NCBI GenBank assembly: GCA_964645285.1
Contig: CAZYDR010000069.1
Span: 1-19,943, forward strand
DNA: 19,943 nucleotides
Source of the DNA: JAYZAP01 sp964645285
GTDB lineage: Bacteria > Pseudomonadota > Alphaproteobacteria > JAAXGF01
Direction of reading: 5' to 3'
A program made the translations under genes and the position numbers. The notes under the pieces were generated by a model, which did no database searches, was not told the origin of the DNA, and was given only the letters and a program-made list of their open reading frames with translations. Each line of letters begins with the position of its first letter. The stretch's first letter is position 1. Shown here in pieces: positions 1 to 8,482 of this stretch.

Positions 1-603
1 ACCCAGGATGGCGAGGACGCCGAAAAACTCGGGTTGGATTTTGAGCGCCTTTTGCAAAGCGTCGGCCGCCTTTTCGTAGTCACCGCCAGCGCGAAACGCG
101 ATGCCTAGATTGGCGTACGCCTCGACCAGGTCGGGTTTATACTCGACGGCTTCATGGAGGGCCTCGATGGCCTCGCCGGCCCTGCCTAGGACGGTGAGCG
201 ATGCCCCCAGGGTATTGAGCGCTTCGGGTAAAACTGCTTTGAGCTCGAGGGCGCGCCGGCATTCCGCGACAGCCTCTTCGTAGCGCCCAAGAACTCTCAA
301 GATTTCGCCCTTGTGAGCGTGCAGGACATGCGAAAGGTCGTTCTCGGCCAGGGCGCGTGACATGTAATCAAGCGCCTGGTCCGGGCTCCCGGTCTGATAG
401 TGGAGGACGCCAAGCAGATACAAACAGTGAGTGTGGCGGGGCGCCTGTTCGATAACACGTTCGTAGATCGCCCGAGCCTCATCGAATCGGCCTGCCTGTT
501 GGTGTATCCGAGCGGTCTGAAAGGGCTTTTCCGGCAACATATCCGCCGCGTTCTTACCGATGCCTGGTTTCCTTCTCATCTGCTGTAAATTGTCTGACTC
601 CAT
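1..603 (-). CDS. TPR repeat protein, N-terminal part (runs off left edge)
   Basis: An open frame of 201 codons starts at the ATG at 603-601 and is still open at base 1, so the C-terminus lies outside the window. It encodes tandem TPR-like helix pairs from about residue 28. Recognisable units include AGRFDEARAIYERVIEQAP, GSPDQALDYMSRALAEN, GRYEEAVAECRRALELK, GRAGEAIEALHEAVEYKP and GDYEKAADALQKALKIQP. TPRs are protein-interaction scaffolds, and in this family a catalytic domain (sulfotransferase, glycosyltransferase or dioxygenase) often follows, so the activity cannot be read from this part. The N-terminus shows no signal peptide, which suggests a cytoplasmic protein. A G-rich run lies just upstream of the ATG as a possible ribosome binding site. 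It resembles the N-termini of the pseudogene at 2979-3582 and the gene at 3587-5272. The reading frame is firm; the function is open. Confidence 0.85.
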   Translation of the reverse strand, partial: MESDNLQQMRRKPGIGKNAADMLPEKPFQTARIHQQAGRFDEARAIYERVIEQAPRHTHCLYLLGVLHYQTGSPDQALDYMSRALAENDLSHVLHAHKGEILRVLGRYEEAVAECRRALELKAVLPEALNTLGASLTVLGRAGEAIEALHEAVEYKPDLVEAYANLGIAFRAGGDYEKAADALQKALKIQPEFFGVLAILG

Positions 604-675
604 CGCATGCCCCCCGTCTGTTGTGGCGAACCGCACCGTTCCGTCGTGAGTTACTACGGCCGAAGCCACGACGCA

Positions 676-731
676 ACCCGGAGATCTCCGGGTCTGGGCC
701 GCCTATACACGAAGACCATGCGGATTGAAAA
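676..731 (-). promoter_or_regulatory. Candidate promoter and palindromic operator for the TPR gene
   Basis: Bases 676-693 read ACCCGGAGATCTCCGGGT, a perfect 18-bp palindrome lying 73 bp upstream of the TPR gene ATG. On the same (minus) strand a possible sigma70-type pair lies just before it: TTTTCA (731-726), an 18-nt spacer, then TATAGG (707-702). If that pair is used, transcription would begin at about the edge of the palindrome, which is a classic repressor position. The palindrome is seen directly; the promoter and operator roles are inferred, and no regulator gene is visible nearby. Confidence 0.35.
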
Positions 732-751
732 CGGGTCGCGGAACCCAATTT

Positions 752-834
752 CAACGCCCATCGGCGTTGGTGCGCTTTCCTCTGTCCATTCCAGGAAATG
801 CAACGTCACGTAGACGCTGCCCACCGCTGGGCAG
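752..834. repeat. Two short perfect hairpins in the TPR-porin spacer
   Basis: Two 7-bp perfect stems with 4-base loops lie in the spacer: CAACGCC-catc-GGCGTTG at 752-769 and CTGCCCA-ccgc-TGGGCAG at 817-834. Neither is followed by a T-run, so they are not ordinary intrinsic terminators. They lie between the porin terminator and the TPR gene promoter region. Together with the palindrome at 676-693 and the terminator they make four inverted repeats in about 300 bases. The rest of 604-909 shows no gene. Confidence 0.5.
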
Positions 835-847
835 AGCCATCGGGCGT

Positions 848-880
848 AAAAAAATGGGGGCAGCCCGCAGGCCGCCCCCA
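848..880 (-). terminator. Rho-independent terminator of the porin gene
   Basis: Read on the minus strand, an 11-bp GC-rich stem (TGGGGGCGGCC paired with GGCTGCCCCCA, one G-U pair, loop TGCG) is followed directly by seven T residues. It begins about 30 bases after the porin stop codon. This is a strong intrinsic terminator matching a highly expressed outer-membrane protein gene. Confidence 0.9.
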
Positions 881-909
881 GTGCGAATTACTAACGCTGA
901 TTCGGCCTT

Positions 910-2031
910 TTAGAAGTATACAACCGAGCCGAGCGCCATGACGATTCCGTCGGGCGTAGCCGTTCCCGCAGTGTCAGTACCGTAATCGTAGTGCTTCAAC
1001 GCGCCGATAAAGTCTACACCTGGGCCCATACTGTAACTGGTGGACACACCGATAACTTCGAGATCGTCTTCCGTGGCTGCGCCGGTCTCCCTCTGCACGT
1101 TACCGTAGTTGAGGCCCACGGCCCACGGTCCCGCGGAATAGGTGGCGCCGGCCTCGAAGTGGTCAGCATCGCCGTTGATCGCGCCACGGTCGTCGTGCCT
1201 AAAGGAGGCACCAACGGCGAAGGCGTCGATCCCGAAATTCAGACCAATGGCCCAGTTGTCTCGGTCCTGAGCATTGGCTGTGAAGGTCTCGAGCCTTGCG
1301 GAAGCGAAGCCGGCACTGGCGTTAACACTCACGGCGTCGAACTCGCCCTGGTAATTGACGGCAGCGCTTATTTCGTTGCTCTGCGCGGCGGCCGCGTTGC
1401 CGATCGTGCCTCCACCGAGCGCACCTTCCTGAACACCACCGTCGGGTGAGTATGAGGCACCGAGCTGGAAGCCACTCATGCGCGGCGTGAAATAGATGAT
1501 TTTTTGTGCGTCGCCGCTAACGCCAGGGTAGATGCCTACGAACGAGCTAGCCGCGTTGGCGACCTGGCCTGTCGTTCCGGCACCGGTCAAGACCGCGCCG
1601 GAGTTACTGCTGACACCGATCCACCACGCCGTACCAGGGGTCGGAGACTGGTAGTGCATGGCGTTGGCGGCGGGATCGTCCGAACCGATCCTGAGCGTGC
1701 CAAAGCCACCCGAGAAGGTTACGTAACGTTCGTCGAGGATGGTCGCGCCGCCGCCCTGGTTGGCGGCCTCATACTCAATCCTTACGCCGACGGCAATCCC
1801 GTTGTCGAGCTCGCCCGACGCGCTGAATTGAACTTCACCCGATTCCCAGAAGTCGTGCTCCCGCGGATCCGCGCCGACACCCAAACTGGTATCGCCCCGG
1901 TCGGCGTAGTGAAACACCGACGTCAGGTAGCCGCCAAAGGACGCCGTCATCGGCTCGGCCGCGTACGCGCCCTGGCCCATGAGAAGACCGGCGGCAACCA
2001 ACGTGGTTGTGCCTAGTAATTGCTTTTTCAT
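910..2031 (-). CDS. Outer-membrane porin (Gram-negative porin family)
   Basis: The gene encodes 373 residues with a typical signal peptide (MKKQLLG, then a hydrophobic core, cleavage likely after GAYA at residue 24). The mature part is built of alternating beta strands, for example MTASFGGYLTSVFHYADRG, VGVRIEYEA and YVTFSGGFGTLRIGSDDPA. The chain ends in aromatic Phe (SVVYF), the signal read by the BAM assembly machinery. This fits a 16-stranded trimeric porin admitting small solutes across the outer membrane. FGTLRIGSDD matches the conserved porin motif before the constriction loop. The start is supported by AAGGGA about 10 bases upstream of the ATG. It appears monocistronic, with a strong terminator at 848-880 and a long AT-rich leader. 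Substrate selectivity cannot be told from sequence. Confidence 0.92.
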   Translation of the reverse strand: MKKQLLGTTTLVAAGLLMGQGAYAAEPMTASFGGYLTSVFHYADRGDTSLGVGADPREHDFWESGEVQFSASGELDNGIAVGVRIEYEAANQGGGATILDERYVTFSGGFGTLRIGSDDPAANAMHYQSPTPGTAWWIGVSSNSGAVLTGAGTTGQVANAASSFVGIYPGVSGDAQKIIYFTPRMSGFQLGASYSPDGGVQEGALGGGTIGNAAAAQSNEISAAVNYQGEFDAVSVNASAGFASARLETFTANAQDRDNWAIGLNFGIDAFAVGASFRHDDRGAINGDADHFEAGATYSAGPWAVGLNYGNVQRETGAATEDDLEVIGVSTSYSMGPGVDFIGALKHYDYGTDTAGTATPDGIVMALGSVVYF

Positions 2032-2402
2032 CGTTTCGAATCCCTTAAGGTTTTGGTCACTGCTTCAAACACCATGCCCCAGCCTCAACGAGATAATACA
2101 AGCGCATGGCCGACTGAGGCTGCAAAAATCGTCATTTATGGCCGCTACGTCAATGCCCTAGTAACCGAAACCACACAGAATTTTAAATACTGTGGTAAAA
2201 ATACAACAGTTTCGTAGTCTATGGTGCGGTTCTCGGTGGCAGCGGTGAACCAAGCAACTATTTCGTCCATAGCGCGGCCCATATTTGGCGTTGCAAATTC
2301 ACCCCCCATGTCACACTATCGCCCGCGAATTGATCCTTTGGGTTATGGCACGGAACCGTCGCCTGGTTCGCGCGCCGGATTGGCTGTAGTCTCGTGATCC
2401 CT
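2032..2402. promoter_or_regulatory. Divergent intergenic region between porin and DUF3576 genes
   Basis: About 370 bases separate the divergent starts. The part from about 2160 to 2220 is clearly more AT-rich than the surroundings and contains an interrupted inverted repeat CACAG-11 nt-CTGTG (2174-2194) around an A/T core, a reasonable place for promoters and a regulator site. A second weak repeat, GCCTCA...TGAGGC, frames about 2083-2121. I could not settle on a convincing -35/-10 pair for either gene. The open frames here have no ribosome binding site and resemble no family. Confidence 0.4.
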
Positions 2403-2930
2403 ATGCTTGGAAGATTATACCCAGTTGCTGCGTCTCTGTTTGCATTAGTCGCACTTTTCGGCTGTGCCAATGCCGACCCAGATACCGCCTATCCCGAGTC
2501 GATCGGCAAGCACTCGACCTATGATCCCGGCAAGCAAGGGAGCGTCTTCGGCAACGATGGGCTCAACATTTTCGGTGGCAGTGGACAGACGGCAGCGGGC
2601 TCGCCGATCCCGGTCAATAGCTTCCTATGGCGTGCGTCCCTGGACACTTTGTCATTCATGCCGTTGATCTCGGCCGACCCGTTTGGCGGTGTCATCATCA
2701 CCGACTGGTTCACGCCGCTGGAAAGCGTCAATGAGCGCTTTAAGTTGACGGTGTACATTCTGAGCAGTGAGTTGCGCGTGGACGGACTTCGGGTAGCGGT
2801 TTTTCGGCAGCAAAATGACGGCTCTGACAACTGGATTGACGGTCAGGTCAGCGACGAGACCACCAACGAGCTGGAAAAGACGATTCTCACCCGAGCACGT
2901 CAAATGCGGGTTGCTGGACTGGCCCAATAG
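2403..2930 (+). CDS. DUF3576 family lipoprotein
   Basis: The protein (175 residues from ATG 2403) starts with a short charged n-region and hydrophobic stretch ending in the lipobox LFGC, so it is probably a lipid-anchored envelope protein. The body carries features typical of DUF3576: LNIFGG, LWRASLDTLSFMPLISADPFGGVIITDWF and a C-terminal helix rich in Arg. The biochemical role of the family is unknown. A GTG three codons upstream (2394) is an alternative start; neither has a clear Shine-Dalgarno, and I prefer the ATG because it leaves a normal lipoprotein signal. In many alphaproteobacteria this gene sits directly upstream of leuS. Here about 2.9 kb of TPR-related DNA lies between them. Confidence 0.9.
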   Translation: MLGRLYPVAASLFALVALFGCANADPDTAYPESIGKHSTYDPGKQGSVFGNDGLNIFGGSGQTAAGSPIPVNSFLWRASLDTLSFMPLISADPFGGVIITDWFTPLESVNERFKLTVYILSSELRVDGLRVAVFRQQNDGSDNWIDGQVSDETTNELEKTILTRARQMRVAGLAQ

Positions 2931-2978
2931 CCGCTTGGCATTGGCTACAGGAGCCTACAGCCGAGGCCCGGTCGGCAC

Positions 2979-3582
2979 CATCAATCATCGTCGGGCCGGA
3001 CACTTGCGCGACGTCGAACGCAATTACTTCCATATTCTCGATCACGGCCCGCGAGACGCCGGTGTCCTAATCCCTCTCGGTTTGGTCACCGTGCAGCTCC
3101 GCGACCCCATTGCAGCCATCGAGCCCGTGTCCCGCGCCATGGCCCTGAACGGCGACACTCCCAACTACCACTTCAACCGGGACCTGGCCCCTCGGGGACC
3201 GGGATCTAGCAATCGCAATCGCGGCCGGGCCAGCGGGCCCAAGGCCGATTGCGGCGACGCCCTGACCCATCTTAGCAGCCATGTGCTCAGCGCCGGCGCC
3301 ACCAGCGAGGCAAAGGGCTGATACCGGCGTCCGCTAGGCCTCAACCCCAACAAGCCGGACGCCCGCAACAACCTGGGGTTCGTGTTGCTGTGGCACGGTG
3401 CCACCGACGAAGCCTTGTCCACTCAGAAGGGCTAAATGTGGGAAATCAATAATCTGCGCGAACACTTCGTCGACAACGGCGGCGAAGAAGGCCGCATTCA
3501 CCTGATCATGGACTGGGCGCCCCTCGACATAGCCCAGCGGATTACCGCCCTCTCCGCCGCGGAAAAACCGCCTGCCAGATAA
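2979..3582 (+). pseudogene. Decayed TPR / aspartyl-asparaginyl hydroxylase-like gene
   Basis: One reading frame shows degraded TPR sequence followed by a hydroxylase-like tail, interrupted by two in-frame stops (TGA at 3319-3321, TAA at 3433-3435). The first part matches a TPR unit residue by residue: RRAGHLRDVERNYFHIL, then GVLIPLGLVTVQLRDPIAAIEPVSRAMALN and YHFN. After the first stop comes LNPNKPDARNNLGFVLL, another TPR. After the second stop, MWEINNLREHFVDNGGEEG followed by RIHLIMDW resembles the C-terminal end of the aspartyl/asparaginyl beta-hydroxylase fold (WEINN...H..N.G...RIHLI.D). The central catalytic region is missing, so an internal deletion is likely. It ends 4 bases before the convergent stop of the TPR-dioxygenase gene. 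The TPR match is firm; the hydroxylase match rests on a short motif. Confidence 0.7.
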
Positions 3583-3586
3583 TTGA

Positions 3587-5272
3587 TTAATCCGTGGGAG
3601 CGCCGCGGTTACCGAACAGCATGGTCATATTGACCCGGCGGTTCTCGAAACCTTCCTTGAAGCGCATAACGTCCGAGGTGTGGAACAGGTTGGAGTGAAA
3701 CAACACTGCCCGGTTCTCGCGATAGGGAATCGTCAGAGTTTCCGCCGATTCTAGATAGCGTTCGATTTTGTCCCGAATGCGCGGCGTGTTCTTTTCCCGG
3801 TTCACCTCCATCCAGTCCCAGTCGTAGGGCTCTTCCTTGCGGTAGACCACCAGGCCGCCGCTAGCCGGGTCGAGATTGGCCTGGTCCGGGGTGATCCAGA
3901 AGTTGAACGTCACCGCCGCAAAGTCCGTATGGGCAACCACGCCCCTGCCCTCTGCGCCGTGGCGATAGGCCCACATATTGGACAGGAACTGGTCGCCGAT
4001 AACCCGGGGCAGACGTTGCTTCAACTCGCGGGCAATCTGGTACAGCAGGTCGCAATTGAAGCCGTCGCGCAGGTACGAACTGACATAGCCGGCCGGGTCA
4101 CGGCCGAAGAAAATGGTCGAGTCGTGGCAGAACCGCCGAAGCGCGTGGAGCGCCTCGGGACTGAGAAAATCGTCGAAATAGATAGCGTTGGTGCGTGACG
4201 ACAAATAGCCGTCCTCGACCTCGTCGAAAGCGAGGTCCTGGTTGACCGCGCCGCCGGCTATGGGCGGCGTGTTTGACCACTTGGAAATACTGTCGCACAG
4301 ACCATTGATCAGCCCCGCCTGGTTGTCGGGCAAGGTCACTGCCCCCGCGGGTGCGGTGGCGTCGGGCGGCCCGTCGAGCAACCTTCGGCAATCCCCGACC
4401 ACGGCCTCGTAGGACCGGTCGATGCGTCCCGTGGCCAACAGATGTTCGAGTTGTTCCGTCCGGTCAGCAAGACGGTCGCGCCAGATGAACCCCGCGCCGG
4501 GCGGACCCGCACGCCTTGCTCCGCTCTCGTTCGGCAGCGCGTCGGCGGTTTCGCACAGGGTGCCGTGGCGGACCTCCATGACCTGGTAAAACGTCTCCTG
4601 GGCTGCGCCGTAATCACCCCGTGCCAGCAACGACGTGGCCAAATTGTTGCGGGCCTCAAGCAGGCCCGGCTTTAGTTCCAGGGCCTGACTATAGGCGGCG
4701 GTCGCATCGCTCCAGGCGCCGCTATCCTCATGGCACTTGCCGATCCAGAAATGAGCCTCGGCGAGCCCCGGGCGCAGCTTGAGCGCCTGCTCGAAACAGC
4801 TCTGAGCATCGGCCGGCCTCGCCTGATCGCGCCGCGCCTTGCCGAGATTGACCAGAGCCTCCACGTGATCGGACTGGCTGACCACGGCGGCTTCGAAACA
4901 AGCGGTCGCCTCATGGCCGTTACCTTGCTTCTGATGCACCAGACCCAGGTTGTTGTGGGCATCGGCGAATTCCGGTTTCAGGGCAATCGCCGCCTGGTAC
5001 GATCCGGCGGCGCCCTGAAGGTCGCCGCCATCGCCCTGAACCAGGCCGAGATTGAAGCGAAACAGCGCGCTTTTGGGAACGAGCGCCGCCGCCCGGCCAA
5101 TACGCGCCAGGGCGGTCGGGATGTCGCCGCGCTCATGGGCCAGCAGACCGAAGAGGTGCAGCGCGTTGGCGTTGTCCGGCTCGCTCTCGAGGACCCGACG
5201 GTAGTAGTCACCGGCCTCATCGAAGCGCCCGGACTGATGATGGTGGACCGCGATGGTCAGTAGTTCAGACAT
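3587..5272 (-). CDS. TPR protein with C-terminal 2OG-Fe(II) dioxygenase domain
   Basis: The product has 561 residues. Residues 1 to about 235 form about six to seven TPR units (for example GRFDEAGDYYRRVLESEPDN, FADAHNNLGLVHQKQGNGHE, GAWSDATAAYSQALELKP). After a linker, residues about 360-555 look like a 2-oxoglutarate/Fe(II) oxygenase: an HTD motif at 448-450 supplies the first His and Asp ligands, and the distal His is H526 or H531 in the stretch LFHSNLFHTSD. R545/R546 in ENRRVNMTM would bind the 2-oxoglutarate carboxylate. Such proteins hydroxylate a protein or small molecule; the substrate is unknown. No signal peptide is seen. The ATG lacks a strong Shine-Dalgarno. It may be a paralogue or relative of the neighbouring TPR genes. 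Confidence 0.85.
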   Translation of the reverse strand: MSELLTIAVHHHQSGRFDEAGDYYRRVLESEPDNANALHLFGLLAHERGDIPTALARIGRAAALVPKSALFRFNLGLVQGDGGDLQGAAGSYQAAIALKPEFADAHNNLGLVHQKQGNGHEATACFEAAVVSQSDHVEALVNLGKARRDQARPADAQSCFEQALKLRPGLAEAHFWIGKCHEDSGAWSDATAAYSQALELKPGLLEARNNLATSLLARGDYGAAQETFYQVMEVRHGTLCETADALPNESGARRAGPPGAGFIWRDRLADRTEQLEHLLATGRIDRSYEAVVGDCRRLLDGPPDATAPAGAVTLPDNQAGLINGLCDSISKWSNTPPIAGGAVNQDLAFDEVEDGYLSSRTNAIYFDDFLSPEALHALRRFCHDSTIFFGRDPAGYVSSYLRDGFNCDLLYQIARELKQRLPRVIGDQFLSNMWAYRHGAEGRGVVAHTDFAAVTFNFWITPDQANLDPASGGLVVYRKEEPYDWDWMEVNREKNTPRIRDKIERYLESAETLTIPYRENRAVLFHSNLFHTSDVMRFKEGFENRRVNMTMLFGNRGAPTD

Positions 5273-5847
5273 GCCCGACGCACCCGTACCCTGCTGTCTC
5301 AGATTGCCTCACCCAGCGGCGAAAACAATGCCGCAACCACGCGAAAATAGCAATTTTCGGCGCGATCCGTGGCCGTACCCGCGGCAGGACCCCACCAAAT
5401 TTGCCGAGAGTATCGCGTGGTCGTGGTGTTCAGCGATGTCCGTCATTTTGGCGGCAAGGCGGCATGCCGGGATGTGGACGCCGACATCCTTGTACCGGCC
5501 AACGAAGCCGTGAGTCTGCAGGCTGCTTTTTGCCACGACGACAAAGTGCTGTCCCAGGCCCATATGCGATTTGACGCTAACCAGACCGATGTCGATGCCA
5601 TGACGGCCACGGAATCCGCCGTCGCCCAGGCGGTGCTCGCCATCTTTCCGCTCCACGATAAAAACCGCGAAGCACCCGATGTGATCGCCCCGCCGCCCTG
5701 ACCGGCAAAGAACGACCCAACGGCCATTAGTCCCGGCCCAGGTATCTGGTAAGCCGGTTTTCAGCGTGGTAGATTGCCGGCGCCCCGGATGACGGATCGA
5801 CGATTGTTTCCGGGGTTGTTTTTGGCAGGGATTGGGCGGCGAAAACG
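5273..5847. other. 575-bp region with no recognised gene
   Basis: Several open frames overlap on both strands: 5369-5701 (+, GTG start), 5309-5656 (-) and 5443-5727 (-). None has a convincing ribosome binding site and none resembles a family I know. The plus-strand frame 5369-5701 has GC-rich third positions like real genes here, so a small or decayed gene is possible, but its opposite-strand partner is equally long. The last 150 bases must contain the leuS promoter and leader. I see no terminator hairpin or RNA gene. Confidence 0.4.
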
Positions 5848-8411
5848 ATGGCGCGATACAACGCCAGGGAAATCGAGGCGAAGTGGCAGGATATCTGGGA
5901 ATCGCGCGGCAGCTTCCGCGTGACCGAGGACCCTGATCGCGAAAAGTACTACGTGCTTGAGATGTTTCCCTACCCCTCCGGACGTATCCACATGGGGCAT
6001 GTGCGGAACTACACCTTGGGCGATGTCGTGGCGCGCTACAAAAAAGCGCGTGGATTCAACGTCTTGCATCCCATGGGCTGGGATGCCTTTGGAATGCCGG
6101 CGGAGAACGCGGCCATCGAGAACAAGGTCCATCCGGCCAAATGGACCCTTGAGAACATCGCCACCATGCGCCGCGGGCTCAAATCCATGGGTCTGAGCTA
6201 CGACTGGTCGCGCGAGCTGGCGACATGCGATCCCTCTTACTATCGTCACGAACAGAAGATGTTCCTGGATTTTTTTGCCAAGGGCCTGGCCTACCGGCGT
6301 GAATCCTGGGTCAACTGGGACCCGGTGGACAATACGGTGCTGGCCAACGAGCAGGTTATCGACGGCCGTGGCTGGCGCTCCGGCGCGGTAGTGGAAAAGC
6401 GCAAGCTGCCCCAGTGGATGATGCGTATCACCGCCTATGCGGATGATCTGGTCGCCGCCCTCGAGGGCCTTGAGCGCTGGCCCGACCGGGTTCGCCTGAT
6501 GCAGCACAACTGGATCGGCCGTTCGGAAGGCCTGCGCATGTGGTTCGACCTCAAAGGCCGCGACGAGCGGCTCGAGATGTTCACCACCCGCCACGACACC
6601 ATTTTCGGCGCCACTTTCTGTGCCGTCTCGCCCAATCACCCCGTGGCCGAAGAGCTGGCCGCCGATGACCCTGCCCTGGCCGCATTCATTGCCGAGTGCA
6701 ACAGTATGGGGACCAGCGAAGAGGCCATGGAACGGGCCGAAAAGAAGGGTTACCTGACGCCGCTCAAGGCGCTACATCCCTTTAACGAAGGCCTTGAACT
6801 GGATATTTACGTGGCCAATTTCGTGCTCATGGAATATGGCGCCGGGGCGATTTTCGGCTGCCCGGCTCACGACCAGCGCGACCTGGACTTCGCCCGCAAA
6901 TACGGCATCGACGTGATTCCCGTGGTCGCCCCGAACGATGTGGCCGCCGCCGACATGACCATCGGCGACGAGGCTTATCTCGGCGAGGGCGTGGCGATCA
7001 ATTCACAGTTTCTCGACGGCCTGTCCATGGACGAGGCCAAGGACATGGCCGCCGACCGCATGGCCGATCAGGGCCGGGGCGAGCGTACGGTAAGCTATCG
7101 CCTGCGCGATTGGGGGTGTCGCGCCAGCGCTACTGGGGCTGCCCCATCCCCTTCATCCTGTGCCATGACTGCGGCACCGTGCCGGTGCCCGACGAGCAGC
7201 TGCCGGTGACCCTGCCCGAGGACGTGGATTTCGATGCGCCAGGTAACCCCCTGGCCCGTCACGCCACCTGGAAGCATGTCGATTGCCCGACCTGCGGCAA
7301 GGCGGCCCAGCGCGAGACCGACACCTTCGATACCTTTTTCGAATCGTCGTGGTATTTTGTGCGCTTCGCCTGCGCCCAGGCCGACCAGCCGATGGACCGG
7401 GCGGCGGTGGATTACTGGCTGCCGGTGGACCAGTACATCGGCGGTATTGAGCATGCGGTGCTGCATCTGCTCTATTCGCGCTTCTTCGTGCGGGCCATGC
7501 GCGACTGCGGCTATCTCGGGTTTAACGAGCCCTTCGCCGGCCTGTTGACCCAGGGCATGGTGTGTCACCAGACGTTCCAGGACGAAGCTGGTAACTGGCT
7601 CTTCCCCGACCAGACAAGGCCTGTGGAAGGCGGCGGCTTCGTGCACGCGAAAAGCGGCGCGCCGGTGATCGCCGGGCGCTCGGAGAAGATGAGCAAATCG
7701 CGCAAGAACGTGATCGATCCCGAAGCGATTATCGGAAGCTATGGTGCTGATACAGCGCGCTTATTTATGCTTTCTGACAGCCCGCCGGAACGCGATCTGG
7801 AATGGAGCGAAACCGGCGTCGAGGGCGCCTGGCGTTATCTCAATCGGCTGTGGCGGATGGTCGCCGAGGCGCGTTTGGACCTGGGCGCCGTCGGTGGGGC
7901 GCAACCGAACGCCATGGACCCGACCGTCGAGGCGGTGCATCAGGCGGTTCATAAGGCGATCGACGCCACCACAAGCGACCTGGAGCGGTTTCATTTCAAC
8001 CGTGCCGTGGCCCGTATTCGCGAATTAACCAACGAACTCGACAAGCTTGAAGACGCCATGGCCGGCGCCGGCTGGGTCATGCGCGAAGGCCTTGAGGCGA
8101 TTGTTCGCCTGATCGGGCCCATGGCGCCCCATGTGGCCGAGGACCTGTGGCAGCGGCTGGATCACGAAGCGCTGCTGACAGAAACGCCCTGGCCCGTGGC
8201 CGAGGCGGCGTTGCTGACCGACGAGACGGTGATCGTCGCGGTGCAGGTCAATGGCAAGCTGCGCGGCACCATAGAACTTGGGGTTGATGCCGACCAGGAT
8301 ACCGCCGAGTCGACCGCCCTTGCGGATCCGGCAATCGTCCGGGCGCTGGCCGGCAAAACACCGCGTCGGGTCATCGTCGTGCCAAACCGCATCGTCAACG
8401 TGGTGATTTAG
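5848..8411 (+). CDS. leuS: Leucyl-tRNA synthetase, frameshifted
   Basis: This cytoplasmic class I synthetase charges tRNA-Leu with leucine. Seen in order: the HIGH-type motif HMGH at residues 48-51 in PYPSGRIHMGH, the CP1 editing domain (TTRHDTIFGATF, then GAGAIFGCPAHDQRD), the conserved DWGVSRQRYWGCPIP, a zinc-type cysteine pair in DCPTCGK, KMSKS at about 614-618, and the anticodon-binding and C-terminal domains ending PNRIVNVVI. The frame breaks at the G-run 7112-7116. The sequence gives TGG GGG TGT, whereas DWGVSRQ needs TGG GGG GTG, so one G is missing. Upstream, the frame stops at 7209; downstream it runs from about 7110 to 8411. With the G restored the protein is 854 residues, normal for the family. 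An essential gene broken once at a homopolymer suggests a sequence error more than true loss. The TAG stop overlaps the edge of the inserted element at 8409. Confidence 0.93.
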
Positions 8412-8443
8412 TGGTTCGCTTCAGACATATGGTACCCATACGA
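8411..8443 (+). repeat. Left terminal inverted repeat of the MITE
   Basis: This 33-bp repeat matches the right end (8642-8674) in inverted orientation at 31 of 33 positions. The inner 24 bases, from TTCAGACATATGG to ATACGA, are identical. The mismatches are the sixth and ninth bases (T/C and C/A). Confidence 0.9.
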
Positions 8444-8482
8444 CGATCTTCCGAGGTCATCCGGCTAGGCGCGCGGTGCGCC

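Noticed and set aside
5761..6639. 292-codon minus-strand open frame
   Set aside because: Antisense to leuS, where the plus strand encodes conserved synthetase motifs.
7108..7125. Programmed frameshift in leuS
   Set aside because: LeuRS is not known to use one, and no stimulatory structure or slippery heptamer is evident; a missing G is simpler.
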